Positions 23,310-34,384 of a stretch of 64,000 bases of DNA are shown piece by piece; position 1 is the stretch's first letter; every line of letters starts with the position of its first letter. The position numbers and the translations under genes were made by a program. The stretch is from Emydura subglobosa. Lineage: Eukaryota > Chordata > Testudines > Chelidae. Location: positions 44,607,157-44,671,156 of the forward strand of contig ML679970.1 in assembly GCA_007922225.1 (NCBI GenBank), read 5' to 3'. The notes beneath the pieces are model-generated. The model did not search any database. It saw only the letters and a program-made list of their open reading frames with translations, and was not told where the DNA came from.

Positions 23310-23599
23310 TAAGAGAGAGCATCTCCTCCAAATCAGAATAATGAACAGATCTCAGCCTGTTTGTGTAAGTAGGATCTGCTTCAATGTCTGCAAACTAGGT
23401 GGAGCAAACTGGGGAGAAAGAGCTAAAGACTTCCACTGCACGGTGACTGTGTGACTCTTGGCTAAGGCACTGAGTGTAAGGTTCTGGAGTAGCCTTCTAG
23501 TCTATTTCCTCCCCTTCGCTCTGTCTCTTTGACGCTGTCTTTCTCCATTTCTATCCCCCATTCTCTCTCTCTCTCTCTCCAAATCTATGTAGCAGCTTG

Positions 23600-24026
23600 G
23601 GTTGACTGGAGCTCGAGCTGGTACAGAACATTCTCAGTCTTAGATGCTTGACTGGTTGGTACTTGCTCACATGCTTCCGGTCTAACTGATCACCAGATTT
23701 GGGAGTCAGTAAGAATTTTTCCACCAGGTTAGATTTGCAGGGACCCTGGGTGTTTTTTCCACCTTCTTCTGCAGCATGGGGGGGTTGTGTCACCTGCTGG
23801 GATCAGCCAAGTATATCTCACTGCGTCAGGCATTGGTGATGCCTGGGCCTCTCCTGTTCTCTGCCTCAGTCACAACTGTTTAGTCTTCGGACATCTGAAG
23901 AAGTGCTTTGGTTTAAGTAAAATTGTTGTCCTCAGTGTGGGGTATATTTAATGGCCTGTGATGTACAGGAGGTCAGACTAAATTATCTAATAGACCCTTA
24001 GGGCCTTAAACCCTATGAAATTCTCT
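23600..24026 (+). mobile_element. CR1/L3 LINE 3' UTR copy
   Basis: Matches the same 3' UTR family as 17700-18066 ('acttgctcacatgcttccggtctaactgatcaccagatttggg', 'cttcttctgcagcatgggg') and ends 'caggaggtcagactaaattatc'. An older, diverged copy. Confidence 0.65.
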
Positions 24027-24418
24027 CTCTCTCTCCACACAAAGAGGAGAATTTTGCATTATCATACTGAAGTATTTTGGAGGTTTCTTTCGGTCTTGCA
24101 CTCTCTCTGAAAGGTACTTAGGAGTCAGCTAAATTCATGTTCCAATTCATGATGATTTGCTTCCCTTTTATTAATTTTTCTTTGGCTCTCTGATACCACG
24201 GTGATGGATGAGCTATAAGAACTGAATAGAATAGAAGATAGTTGAATAGAAAGGAAAATAGAATTGAGTAGAATTGACCAAGTGTGAGTCCTGATTCTCC
24301 ACTCACTTCCACCAAACGTATGCGGGTTAGAAAGGTTTACCCTTTGAGAGTAAAACTTGTGGGGTACAAAAGAATAAACAAATTGTGATTGATTGAGATT
24401 ACTAATCTGGCTGCATTC

Positions 24419-24435
24419 TCTCTATATCTCCAGGA
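24419..24435 (+). promoter_or_regulatory. Candidate 3' splice site of OR pseudogene
   Basis: 'tctctctatatctccag' then GAATG. The same arrangement ('atctctgtgcttccag' then GAATG) precedes the intact paralogue at 31333, so the acceptor is conserved between copies. Confidence 0.6.
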
Positions 24436-25367
24436 ATGATCCCATCTCACATGGAAATGGAAAATCGCACTGTGGTGTCAGAATTCATTCTCTTAGGGTT
24501 CCCCAACACCAATGGCCAGAAGACCATCCTTTTCGTAAGTGTCTTAGCTTTCTACATCTGCACCCTGCTGGGCAACTTGCTCATTTCATCAGCCATCCTC
24601 GCTGACTCCCGCCTGCACACCCTCATGTACTTCTTCCTTTGCAATCTCTCCGTGGTGGACCTTGGATTTGCCTCCATTATCACCCCTAAATTGCTGGTCA
24701 GTCTCTGGGCCAAGAGTAGAACATCTCGCTGGGAGGGTGAATGTCCCAGGTCTTCTTCTACTAGTTCCTAGGCTGCACCGGGGGCCTGCTCTACACTGTC
24801 ATGGCCTTTGACAGGTACATGGCCATCTGACACCCACTGCGCTGCCTGATCATCATGAACTGGAGGGTGTGCACCATCCTGGCAGCCGGCACCTGGGTCA
24901 CCAGCTCCTTTCACGCCACCATTCTCACCAGCCTGACCTTCACCCTGCCCTACCGTGGGCCCAATGTGGTGGACTGTTTCTTCTGTGACATCTTCCCCGT
25001 GGTGAAGCTGGCCTGTGTGGACACATATGTCATCAAGACCGTGAGCTTCACCAATATTGGCATGGTGCCCATGACCTGCTTCCTCCTCATCCTCTTGTCC
25101 TACGTCAGCATTGCTGCCTCTGTGGTGAGAATGTGCAGTTCTGAGCACCGTCAGAAAGCGGTTTCCACTTGTTCATCACACCTGACAGTGGTATACTTCT
25201 TCTTTGGGCCCTGTGCCCTCCTCTACACCCAGCCGTCCCTGAGCAATATACTGGCTACCCCCACTCATATCTTTTGTAACGTGGTCACCCCGATGCTGAA
25301 TCCGGTCATCTACACGCTGAGGAATAAGGAAGTCAAGGCAGCATTCAGGAAAATGAAAGGGGGCTAA
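24436..25367 (+). pseudogene. Olfactory receptor pseudogene (frameshift plus stops)
   Basis: A close paralogue of the intact OR at 31333-32280. The first frame (24436 to about 24722) covers the N-terminus, TM1 and TM2 (NRTVVSEFILLGFPN, LLGNLL, CNLSVVDLGFASI). Near 24722 one C is missing relative to the paralogue (agtagaACATCTC versus agtagaACCATCTC), shifting the frame. In the new frame TAG at 24762-24764 and TGA at 24828-24830 (in place of Cys in AICHPL) add two stops, then the frame is open from 24855 to 25367 through TM4-TM7 (FFCDIFPVVKLAC, STCSSHLTVV, PMLNPVIYTLRN). MAFDRY is intact. It cannot encode a seven-helix receptor. Class II OR; subfamily not assigned. Confidence 0.9.
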
Positions 25368-25504
25368 TCCCAGTCCTTCAAAAATTGCTAGCTGAAATGG
25401 AATCTCTTCCAACAGGGGTGGTCAGGAAGTCAACGGATTTATGCCAGGGCTAGGTTAGAATTAAGAAGGAGGCCAGTGGAATTACTCCAGGGTTAAAGTT
25501 AGAT

Positions 25505-26330
25505 TAATAGATTATAGGGCCAAAAGGGACCACTGTGATCATCTGCATCAGACCAATGGTCCATTTAGCCCAGTATCCAGTCTTCCAACAGTGTCCGCTA
25601 GAACATGTCTTTTAGCAAAACATCAATCTTTATATTAAAATTGTCTTCAATGGAGACGCCATTAAGGCACTGGAAAAATTTACCAAGGATCAATTTCCTC
25701 CCTTTATTGAAGATGTATGCAGTTTATCCAGTCTGAATTTTTGTACCTTCAACTTCCAGCTATTGGATCATGTTAGACCATTCTCTGGTAGGCTGAAGAG
25801 CCAGCCCATTATTAAGTATTTGTTCCCCATGTAGATACTTACAGGTGGTAATCAAGTTACCTCTTGACCTGCTTTTTGTTAAAGTAAATAGCTTGAACTC
25901 TTTAAGTCTATCGCTATAACACACATTTTTTAATCTTTCAATTATTCGCATGGTTCTTCTCTGAATCCTCTCCAATTTAGCAGCACACTTCTTGAACTGT
26001 GAACCTCAGAACTGGATAGAGTATACCATCAGCAGTTGCATCAGTGCCAAATCTAGAGGTAAAAGAACCTTTCTGCTCCTACTCGAGATTCCTCCTCTAT
26101 GCACTAGGATTACATTAGTTCTTTTGGCCACAGCGTCTCACTGTGAGCTTAGGTTCAGCTGATTTTCCACCATGACTGCCAATCTTTTTCAGAGTCATTG
26201 CTTCCCAGGATACAGTCCCCCAACCCATAAGCATGGCCTAGATTCTTTGCTCCCAGATGTATATGCTTACATTTCGCCATATTAAAAGACACTTTGTTTG
26301 CTTGACCCGCCCTTACCAAGAGATCCAGAC
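25505..26330 (-). mobile_element. CR1/L3-type LINE 3' region, reverse
   Basis: The minus strand reads a C-terminal ORF2 piece (MERIQRRTMRIIERLKN...SRSRGNLITTCKYLHG) followed by a long 3' part. The plus strand shows 'taaaagacactttgtttgcttgacccgcccttaccaagagatccag', a recognisable old CR1-type segment. A second family tail overlaps at 25545-25610 ('gcatcagaccaatggtccatttagcccagtatccag'). Confidence 0.65.
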
Positions 26331-27035
26331 TGGTGAGGAGGTCGGTGGGGTTATTCCAGGTTTAAGATTAGGTTGAGGATGGAAGTCAATGGAGTTTTCC
26401 AGGGCTAATGAGGAGGACATGGGTGTTTTCCTAGGAGTAGGAAAAGGTCAAAGGAATGATTCTCTTATTGAGGTTGGGCTGAGGGCAGTTAGGTTAAGCT
26501 AAGGGTCAGGTTACGCATGAAATCAATAAATGTGAGCCATGCCGCTTGCCCTTTTCGCTGCAGGACAGTCCACACTACGACAACATCCCAGCATTAAAAA
26601 ACAGCCCTGACAGAGGGAGGAGCACCCCCTCCTGAGTTGCCTGCACCACCCCCTGCATGGCAGAACCCCTTTGCACGGCCAGGGCTCAACCTGAATTTTC
26701 TCAGTTGTTTCTTTGCTGTTGTCCAGGAAACCAATTTCCAAAGAGCCACAAACCCAGAAGAGGGCGACTGAGCAAAGAGAACTTGGAATGGAAGAGAGGT
26801 GCACAGTTGTGCACATTGACTCTAAAAGCGTCTGTAACTTCTGATGGACAATGGGAAAGCTGCATTGACCTCCAGGCCCTGGGCACTGGATGACTGTAGA
26901 GGGAGAAGGAGGGAGAGCAGGTGGCTATATCGTTTAGTAACTGAGAACTGTATCAGCTCAACACACCTACATTTAAAGAGCCCATGGGATTATTTGCAAA
27001 GCATTATCTTGGGGCTAGGACAAAGGAGTGGGACA
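26331..27035. other. Intergenic, no gene seen
   Basis: Only short overlapping open frames on both strands, none with recognised content. Confidence 0.45.
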
Positions 27036-27160
27036 CAGGAGATCTGGGTTCAAGTACAGGTTCTGTGGAAGATTCCCTATTTGATCTTGAGTAACTCACT
27101 GAATTGCTTTGTGCCTCTGTTTCCCCATCTGTTAAATGGGGATCATTAAATCCTTTGTCT
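27036..27160 (+). repeat. MIR-type SINE fragment
   Basis: 'gggttcaagtacaggttctg...ttgatcttgagtaactcactgaattgctttgtgcctctgtttccccatctgttaaatggggatc' follows the MIR consensus order in the sense direction. Confidence 0.65.
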
Positions 27161-28257
27161 CTCTCATCCATTAAATGTGTATCCATTTCAGACAGTGACA
27201 GCCTCATACTACGTGTCTGCGCAACACAGAGCAGAAAGGGGCCCACATCTGAGTTCCAGTCTGTAGGTCTGACCATAATACCAATGACAAGAATCAGAGA
27301 CGACACAGGGTGGGGGCATGAGGGGTCAGGTGACCATACAGATTTCTGCCAGTGTTTGCTGGCCAGGCCCCCTCCCTGTTCAGTGGCTCCTGGAGCAGGC
27401 TGAAAGGTGCGACCCCGGGGAGATGAAGAAGCAAACACTTTGCTGTGGGAGCTGCAGGGAGGGGCAGCTGAGAGCAAAGTGTGTGCGTGTTTGTCTTGGA
27501 ACCATGGCCTCTGCCCACCATCAGCAGGTCCCAGCCACCTCTGATAAGAGCAGTGAGAATACAAATAAAAAGAGTAAAATGCAGTTCTGGCCCTGCTGTT
27601 CCTGGCAATGACCAGCCAAGAGTAACCTGGGAGCTGCTACCCAGCCAAGTGATAAGGGCCCCCCCTGGGTATTCATTAGAACATCTGCATTTTAATTAAC
27701 CCCAAAGGCATTTGCACATCATGGTATGTTATGACTGAGCTGGGATAATCTGTCTACAGAGACTAATTATAACTTCTGCCTTCTGCCACTTCAGACCAGC
27801 TCCCAAATAAGATGCCCACCACAGGAACAGCAAGAAATGACAGCGATGAAAAGAATTGCAAAGGGCCTTACTGTCACTGCTCTGCTATGGCAGCAGCAAA
27901 CGGATCCATGAGCTCAGTGCTGACAAACCCCTAACACAGCCCTGCTTCCCTAGCTCTGTCACACCCTCTGTGTGTGGGGTGTACGGCCTGGTTTAGGTTA
28001 CAGGCTATGCCAGCGATGTAGCTAACCAGTGTTAAGCCTTTAGCATTGAGGCACAGCAGAGGTGCAAGACGAGCCTTACCAGGCTAGTGAAGGAGCAGCT
28101 TTGTTAAGTTAAATCAACCTTAATTCTCTAAAGATCCTTTCCCCACACGAACACTGGTTGTGCAAAGAGCTGGGTAAGAGAACATGCCCGAGACCCAGCA
28201 AGATGCAGAGTGATGTTCATCCCAGTGGAAAGAGAAGGGATGGTGTTGGGGGCAATG

Positions 28258-28515
28258 CTCAGACTGGAATCCAGGGCCGCTGGGTCAGATTCCCGGCTCT
28301 TCCACACACTCCTTTTGTGACCTCAGACAATTCAATCAGTCTGAGATTTTCAAGGAAGCCAATAGGAGTTAGGAGCCCAAAGCCCACTGCACTAGAATGA
28401 GTTTTGGGAGCCTGGCTCCTTTGAAAATCTCACCCTCAAATTCTCTCTGCCTCAGTTCCCCCTTGTAAAACGGGACGAGTAACACTTCCTATGTTTGTGA
28501 ACTCTGAAAGGCAGG
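28258..28515 (+). repeat. MIR-type SINE, split
   Basis: 'gggtcagattcccggctcttccacacactccttttgtgacctcagacaa' and, after about 110 unrelated bases, 'ctctctgcctcagttcccccttgtaaaacgggacgagtaac' together follow the MIR order. The gap suggests a later small insertion. Confidence 0.5.
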
Positions 28516-29777
28516 GACTGTCTCACGCTGTGTCTGAGCAGCACCCAGGAAATTTGGGACCGTGATCTTCCTGGAGTTGCTAGGGACCACAATACTGCCA
28601 GTCTGTACTACCTTGCAAAAAGTAATGCCAAGTGGTGCACGGGACATATGCTGTCCATCTGCACAGCGCTGACTTTCACCCTCACAGATAATCACACAAC
28701 TTCATGAATACATCCAGGCGCACAAAGAGACAGAAGGGGGCACAGGAGCAGTGGCTAATACTAACCAAGGAGAAAGCTCTGTTGGTGACAGAGACCACTA
28801 GCTGAACACCTGGCCCAGTTCACTTCCATTTCACACTCCAGGGTGGAATTCACTGGCTTGTGTGACACAGCAGGAGAGACTAGATGATAAGTAACATCCC
28901 ATGTCCCCTCATCATTTATGGGTTAGATTCTCAGCTGGTGTAAATCTAAATAGCTCCTTTGAGTCCAATGGAATTAGTCCAGATTTACACCACCAGGGTG
29001 AGTGACAGAGGGGAATCAGCCCCATTGAACCCAATGGAGTTACTCAGGATTCAGATCATGCCGAGTGAGAGGAGAATCTGCAGCCTGGTGGAGCTGAGGA
29101 TCCAGCCCTTTCAGGTTAATACTGCTACCCTTATTTATGCCAGCTGAGCTGCTGGTCCTGGGGGTCTATGAGTGTCCTCTAAAATGATGCAAAATCTCAG
29201 TTAATTGGTGACTCTGCTGAGGACTCAGACCAGGAGCCTGGAGGGGATTGAGAGACCGGGTCCCAAAGGGACCTTGGGTGATTTAAAGACCATGGACAGC
29301 CTAAAGGCTGTGGGAAGCTGTGAAAAACTCTGGGGCTCTGCAGCAGCCTGTGGCGATAGGCTGTGGACATCCCTGGCTACCTTCATTGATGATTAGGTCT
29401 GCAGGCTGGATAACAAAAGCACAGACCAGGCACCTCTCCTGTGTGATGTCCTGTTTTGGATAAGAAATCTGGATGCTTGAACACAGGAGTCACGGTCAGG
29501 GGGAAGAGGAAAATTCCATTCAGCTGGATCGTCCTCTCCCAATGCAGCCAGTGTAAGACATCTGGTCTGGTAAAGATTTTCTCTCTGTCCCTCAGTCTCT
29601 TCCTGTCTTGAAATCTCTCAGTCTCCACCTCACTCAAGGACGATGTCACCCAAATATTTTCTTTACAGAAAAATCCGTCCATCCATCTGTCCGTGCTTCT
29701 CTCTGTGGTACCTATCTGCCTGTCTTTCTGTTGTGGCTGTGTATAATGTATCTCCCTCTCTCCGTTAATCTCTGTGT
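28516..29777. other. Intergenic, no gene seen
   Basis: Contains a local repeat near 28930-29060 in which 'cccattgaa(c)ccaatgga(g/a)tta' type words recur. No coding or RNA gene recognised. Confidence 0.4.
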
Positions 29778-30024
29778 GGCTATGTACACACCACAGCTAA
29801 GCACGGTATAAGTTACGTTGTTCAGGGGGCTGAATAAGCCAGCGTAAGTTACACTGACCTAAGCGCTGGTGTGGACAACTCTGTGTTGATGTCCCACTGA
29901 CATAGCCACTGCTGCTCACGGAGGCTGGAGTATTTAACATGACGGTAGAGCTCTGTCCCATCGGCTTAAACTGTCTGTACTAGCAGTGCTACAGAGACAC
30001 TGTTGTAAGCTCTGTAGTGTAGCC
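29778..30024. mobile_element. Non-autonomous DNA transposon (MITE)
   Basis: Imperfect inverted ends: 'ggctatgtacacaccacagctaagca' on the left and, reversed, 'gctggctacactacagagcttacaacag' from the right. About 247 bp, no coding capacity. The wording is like the 'gtagtgtagac' class of turtle MITEs. Confidence 0.45.
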
Positions 30025-30854
30025 AGCAGGTGATAACCCAAAAACGGCCCCTTCTTCCTTCCAACAGCAGCTCTCATGCATGGGGAAAACTCCCAGAGAA
30101 AATGCAAATAGACACTTCATTTCTGTCCTTCTAACCTGACATTAAACATCCTGTGTTGTGATATTTACAGAACGCAGCCTGCTGATCATGGCTGAGCAGA
30201 TGACAAGCTGTCCCTATTCCTCTTCCTTCCTTTTCCCTGTCTCTCTTACCTGCATAAAAAACGCCAAGCAATTCATATCATTAACAAAGCTGGGACAATT
30301 CTTCACCATATTCATTTGTTCGTATGTTGCACCCTCACCCTCTCCTTTAACACAAACACAGAGCAGCACCTACACTGATAAAAATGAATCCCGGCCAAAA
30401 CAAAGTACTCCACTGCACACACAATAATCCCTCAGCAGAGAGGATGAGAGAAGGAAGAAACCACATATGACAAACGTTGGTCACATCCCCTAATCCAGCA
30501 CTGGAAGAATCTAAGATGCTGTGGTGATAAAGATGGGTAAGAGCCTGCATAGAATAGAGAAGAAGAAATTAGAACAGGAGAGGAGAGAAGAGAAGAAACT
30601 GGAATAGAGTAGAATGGAGTAGGACATCCCCTTTGTCTGTTTGTCTTTGGATGGTAAGATCTTGAAGGCAGACATTTTCTCTTTCTGAGTTCTGCACAGT
30701 GAGGACCTGATCCCAACTGGTATGAGAATGATGTAAATATAAACTACTACGAAGGAAAGGCAGTAATGGGGTGACATGCAGTAAAGCGGCGGCAGTGGAA
30801 GGAAGGGTGAGCATTGCAGAAATGGGATGATATATCCTTTTGTTTCTGTAACTC

Positions 30855-31084
30855 ATGGGCATTATTTCTCTCTCCTACCCCATGAATGAGTCCATTGTGG
30901 GGTTGGTCAACCACACTGTGGTGACTCATTTCATCCTCTTTGGAATCCCCAACACTGACGGCCTTCAGATCATCCTCTTCGTTGTCTTCTTAGCTTTCTA
31001 TCTCTGCACCCTCCTGGGCAACCTGCTCATCTCATTAGCCATCCTCGCTGACTCCCATCTGCACACCCGCATGTACTTCTTCCT
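30855..31084 (+). pseudogene. Olfactory receptor N-terminal stump
   Basis: Homologous to the first quarter of the neighbouring ORs: [37 protein letters not shown] (TM1), [16 protein letters not shown] homology stops abruptly at about 31084 in the middle of TM2. From about 31093 the sequence instead matches the region 200-250 bp upstream of the other two ORs ('aactgaatagatagaagatggttgaatgg' versus 24220-24250). The stump is therefore joined to the upstream region of the next gene, the expected product of unequal crossing-over or deletion between tandem copies. The open frame ends at 31109 in non-OR sequence. It cannot form a receptor. Confidence 0.88.
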
Positions 31085-31312
31085 AGTATTATCTATAACA
31101 ACTGAATAGATAGAAGATGGTTGAATGGAAAAGAAGAAAGGAAAATTAAATTGACTAGCATCAAATAGAATCAATGAAATATTAGAGTCCTGATTCTCCA
31201 CTCACTATCACCAAATTTACGATGCTTAGAAAGCTTTACCCTTGTGGATTAAGTTATAGTGTGCTACAGAATAAACAAACCATAATTTATTGAGATTGCT
31301 AATCTGGCTGCA

Positions 31313-31332
31313 TTATCTCTGTGCTTCCAGGA
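31313..31332 (+). promoter_or_regulatory. Candidate 3' splice site before OR coding exon
   Basis: 'tatctctgtgcttccag' ends at 31330 and the ATG begins at 31333. It is shared with the pseudogene at 24436. Confidence 0.6.
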
Positions 31333-32280
31333 ATGACCCCGTCTCGCGTGGAAATGGAAAATCACACTGTGGTGTTGGAATTCATTCTGTTCGGAATCCC
31401 CAACACCAAAGGCCATGAGACCATCCTTTTCATTGGCTTCTTAACTTTCTACCTCTCCACCCTCCTGGGCAACCTGCTCATTTTATCAGCCATCCTCACT
31501 GACTCCTGCTTGCACACCCCCATGTACTTCTTCCTCTGCAATCTCTCTGTGCTGGACCTTGGATTGGCCTCCATCAGCACCCCTAAATTGCTGCTCGATC
31601 TCTGGGCCAAGAGTAGAACCATCTCGATGGGAGGGTGCATGTCCCAGATCTTCTTCTTCCACTTCCTAGGCAGCACCGAGTGCCTGATCTACACCGTCAT
31701 GGCCTTTGACAGGTACGTGGCCATCTGCCACCCGCTGCGCTACCTGATCATCATGAACTGGAGGGTTTGCACCATCCTGGCTGCCGGCACCTGGGTTACC
31801 AGCTCCTTTCATGCCACCATTCTCACCAGCCTGACCTTCACACTGCCCTACTGCGGGCCCAATGTGGTGGAATATTACTTCTGTGACGTCTTCCCCGTGG
31901 TGAAGCTGGCCTGCGCGGACACATATGTCATCCAGACCGTGACCTTTACCAACACTGGCCTGGTGCCCATGACCTGCTTCTTCCTCATCCTCCTATCCTA
32001 CGTCCGCATCGTCTACTCTATCCTGAAGATGAACTCAGCCGAAGGGCGACGCAAAGCAGCCTCCACTTGTACCTCACATCTGACGGTAGTGACACTATTC
32101 TTTGGGCCCTGCGCCATCATCTACACGCAGCCACAGCTGAGCAAAGTGGTGGCTACCGCTCTGCAGATCTCTGCCGATGTGGCTACGCCCATGCTGAACC
32201 CGGTCATCTACACACTGAGGAACAAGGAGGTGAAAGGGGCTCTGAGGAAACTGAGAGGGGGTCAGACGACTGCACGTTAA
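31333..32280 (+). CDS. Intact class II olfactory receptor
   Basis: A 315-residue odorant GPCR. Starting at 31333 places the ATG three bases after a conserved splice acceptor; an in-frame ATG at 31354 (MENHTVV) is an equally plausible start, and GTG at 31321 lies in the intron tail and is not used. Motifs (numbering from 31333): NHT glycosylation site 10-12, LGN 45-47, HTPMYFFL 61-68, MAFDRY 123-128, SY 222-223, KAASTCTSH 241-249, PMLNPVIYTLRN 287-298. The second extracellular loop has Cys174, Cys184 and Cys194. It is the only full-length member of a tandem trio with 24436 (pseudogene) and 30855 (stump). The RTISMGGC and PNVVEYYFCD text resembles OR10/OR12-type receptors, unproven. No disabling change seen. 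Confidence 0.93.
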   Translation: MTPSRVEMENHTVVLEFILFGIPNTKGHETILFIGFLTFYLSTLLGNLLILSAILTDSCLHTPMYFFLCNLSVLDLGLASISTPKLLLDLWAKSRTISMGGCMSQIFFFHFLGSTECLIYTVMAFDRYVAICHPLRYLIIMNWRVCTILAAGTWVTSSFHATILTSLTFTLPYCGPNVVEYYFCDVFPVVKLACADTYVIQTVTFTNTGLVPMTCFFLILLSYVRIVYSILKMNSAEGRRKAASTCTSHLTVVTLFFGPCAIIYTQPQLSKVVATALQISADVATPMLNPVIYTLRNKEVKGALRKLRGGQTTAR

Positions 32281-33830
32281 TATGCTGCATCTGCAGAAGT
32301 AGCATGTGGGTGAACATTGAAATATGTCTATAAATTCATCCGTGTGGCTCTTATGTGGCTTCTGTGAGAGTCTGTCTCTCTCTTTCCACGTAGAGCCCTA
32401 CCTCAATGTCTGGAGCTCTACAAATCATAGAAGTGCTCCTAAAAGCATCTAGCTGTCTTGGACATGCTTTCAGGCTGATATTTTCAAAGCTGCCTAAAGG
32501 ATAGACACACTCAGTCTGCATTAAAATTAACAGGAATTGGAGATCCAAATCTTCTAACTGACTTTGAAAATCTCAGCCTCGTTGCACAAATCTACAGAAG
32601 CCAGGGCAGCATCTTCTGCAAACTCAAAAAAAGGAAGTAAATAATTCCCTTCATCAGCTTGCACGGACCCAATGTCAGCAGCACCTGACTTACTTAGACG
32701 TCTTAGTGCATCCCACTAGGCACCTCATCCTCTTTGTAAATCTAGAGTTTAGGGATCAAAAAAAAAAAAAATCTAGAGCTTAGGGATCAAAAATCTGCAG
32801 CTGACCTGTGCTAGCCGTGGCTGTGTGGCAAGTCTTTTATCCCTGTGTAGATGTACTCTCTGAGTCAGTGTGCAGGGCGTCAATGCAGTGCTTGGGTCAT
32901 TAGTCATGGCCATTGGCGAGGTCACGGCACATTTTGATCAAAATAGAGGTTTGAACCTTCATTTCCAGGCTAAATTCTAACATAGACACTTCTTTACATT
33001 GTAGGTACAGAGAAGCTCTAACATAGGGCAGGTCATATCCCCAGCTGGAAAAACTCACCAAAGCACCATTGCAGTTAATGCCCCTAGATCTTTTTACACT
33101 GAGCAAATTCACTTTGGCTCTGGCTGTAATGTGTAGATGCCAAGGTGCATGTCTATCAGACTACATGTGAGCAGGTCTCCTTTCAAAGCAGGGCTGGGTG
33201 GAAAAAGGTTTTCCCATCTCATAAGAGTTTTTAACATTTTGAAATTTGTCAGAACGGAAAAAAGCAAAATCTCAACAGTGTAAACTGCAAAAAATTCACT
33301 TGGGAGAAAATAAATGTTTCATTTTGATCATTTCAAAGTTTTTCAGTCAATATTGACCTTCTCCCCTTTTTAAAATGTCTAAACCAAGAGCTGTTTTCAC
33401 TCAAAACCCTTACAACTTTCTGGTGTGACAAGACTGAAACGTGATGCTTCGACAATCTTGAAAAATTTTTTAACCAAATATCTATTTTTTTGGGTCAGGT
33501 GTATCATTGAACCGAACACTGTTTAATGAGCAGTTCTGTTTTAGAAAAATTGGCATTATCCTACCAATCCCCCACCCAAAACAAAAACAAAAACAAAAAA
33601 CCACCCCAACTAAAGAGATCCACACACACAAAACACCAGAAAATTCCTGACCAGCTTAATTTCAAAGGTTCTTTTTCCTGGCATCTGGCTGAGCTAAGTG
33701 GAGGGTTAGGGGAAGTGTGAGGAGCCTTGGAAAGACACCATTTCTACTTGAGTGCATGCATCGCTCTGGGTTCCTCCATGGCCCCTCATTTACACCAGTG
33801 AATATAACCTCACTCCTGCGAGGGACGGAA
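32281..33830. other. Intergenic, no gene; local slippage repeat
   Basis: At 32738-32797 the unit 'aaatctagag(t/c)ttagggatcaaaaa' is duplicated in tandem around a poly-A run. At 33574-33600 there is an (AAAAC)n-like run. Otherwise unremarkable. Confidence 0.45.
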
Positions 33831-33834
33831 GGGT

Positions 33835-33995
33835 TTTCATCCCCATTTCACAGGCTGAGCAGCAGAGAGGTTTTCAGGGATTTTCATAGGGCCCCAATGG
33901 ACTTGATGCCTCCTTTGACATGGCCAGCATAGGTAACTCACCCAAAGTCACCCAGGCAGTCTGTGGCAAATCTTGAACCCAAGTCTCCCAAGTTG
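33835..33995 (-). repeat. MIR-type SINE fragment
   Basis: 'atccccatttcacaggctgagcagcagagag...ggtaactcacccaaagtcacccaggcagtctgtggcaaatcttgaacccaagtctccc' is the reverse complement of the MIR central and 5' parts, diverged. Confidence 0.5.
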
Positions 33996-34194
33996 CAATC
34001 TGCCCACAACAGCAAGTTTTGTTGCTCCTACAAATGGCAGGAACTCTGCTACACGTCGCTGAGCGCTGCATACTGGCAGCTTGTCTGTTGACACGCCATG
34101 TGCACACACCCGGGCCTCAAGTCAAGTGTCCCAGGTCTAGGCCAGCCTGGCAGATCTCATTTATACTTATTGCGTCTATTATGGTAGCGCCTGG

Positions 34195-34370
34195 AAGCCC
34201 AACTGAGACCGGAGCCCGGTTTTGCCAGGGGCTGCACAGACAAACAGTACCAGCGAGATCAGAACCCCACCTGGCCAGGTGCCACCCAGACACACAGAGC
34301 CACAGAGATCAGGACACCGGCGTGCCAGCGCTGCACAGACAAACAGTAACAGAGCTCGGGACCATCACGG
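34195..34370 (+). repeat. Three-unit degenerate tandem repeat, about 46 bp
   Basis: Units contain '(g/a)gctgcacagacaaacagta(c/a)cag..(a/c)gatcagaac': 34230-34266, 34277-34313 (diverged, 'cacccagacacacagagccacagagatcaggac') and 34330-34366. Related words ('caccgcttagacacacagcaacagacgc', 'cttggcaaacacacagtaac') recur at 34978-35085. It looks like an expanded SINE end rather than a gene. Confidence 0.5.
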
Positions 34371-34384
34371 GGTCTACTCACTGC

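Noticed and set aside
22087..23312. TTA/TAA as a Harbinger 3-bp target duplication
   Set aside because: The left and right triplets are part of a longer inverted match (ctctta / taagag), so they may belong to the inverted repeat and not to a target duplication.
24768..25148. 126-codon minus-strand open frame rich in His and Asp
   Set aside because: It is antisense to the OR pseudogene, a common shadow of OR transmembrane sequence.
27004..27564. 186-codon minus-strand open frame
   Set aside because: No recognisable domain, and overlapping open frames exist on both strands. It starts within a MIR-like repeat, so it looks like chance.
31321..31332. GTG at 31321 as start of the intact OR
   Set aside because: It lies before the conserved splice acceptor, in the intron tail. 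ATG at 31333 or 31354 is the proper start.
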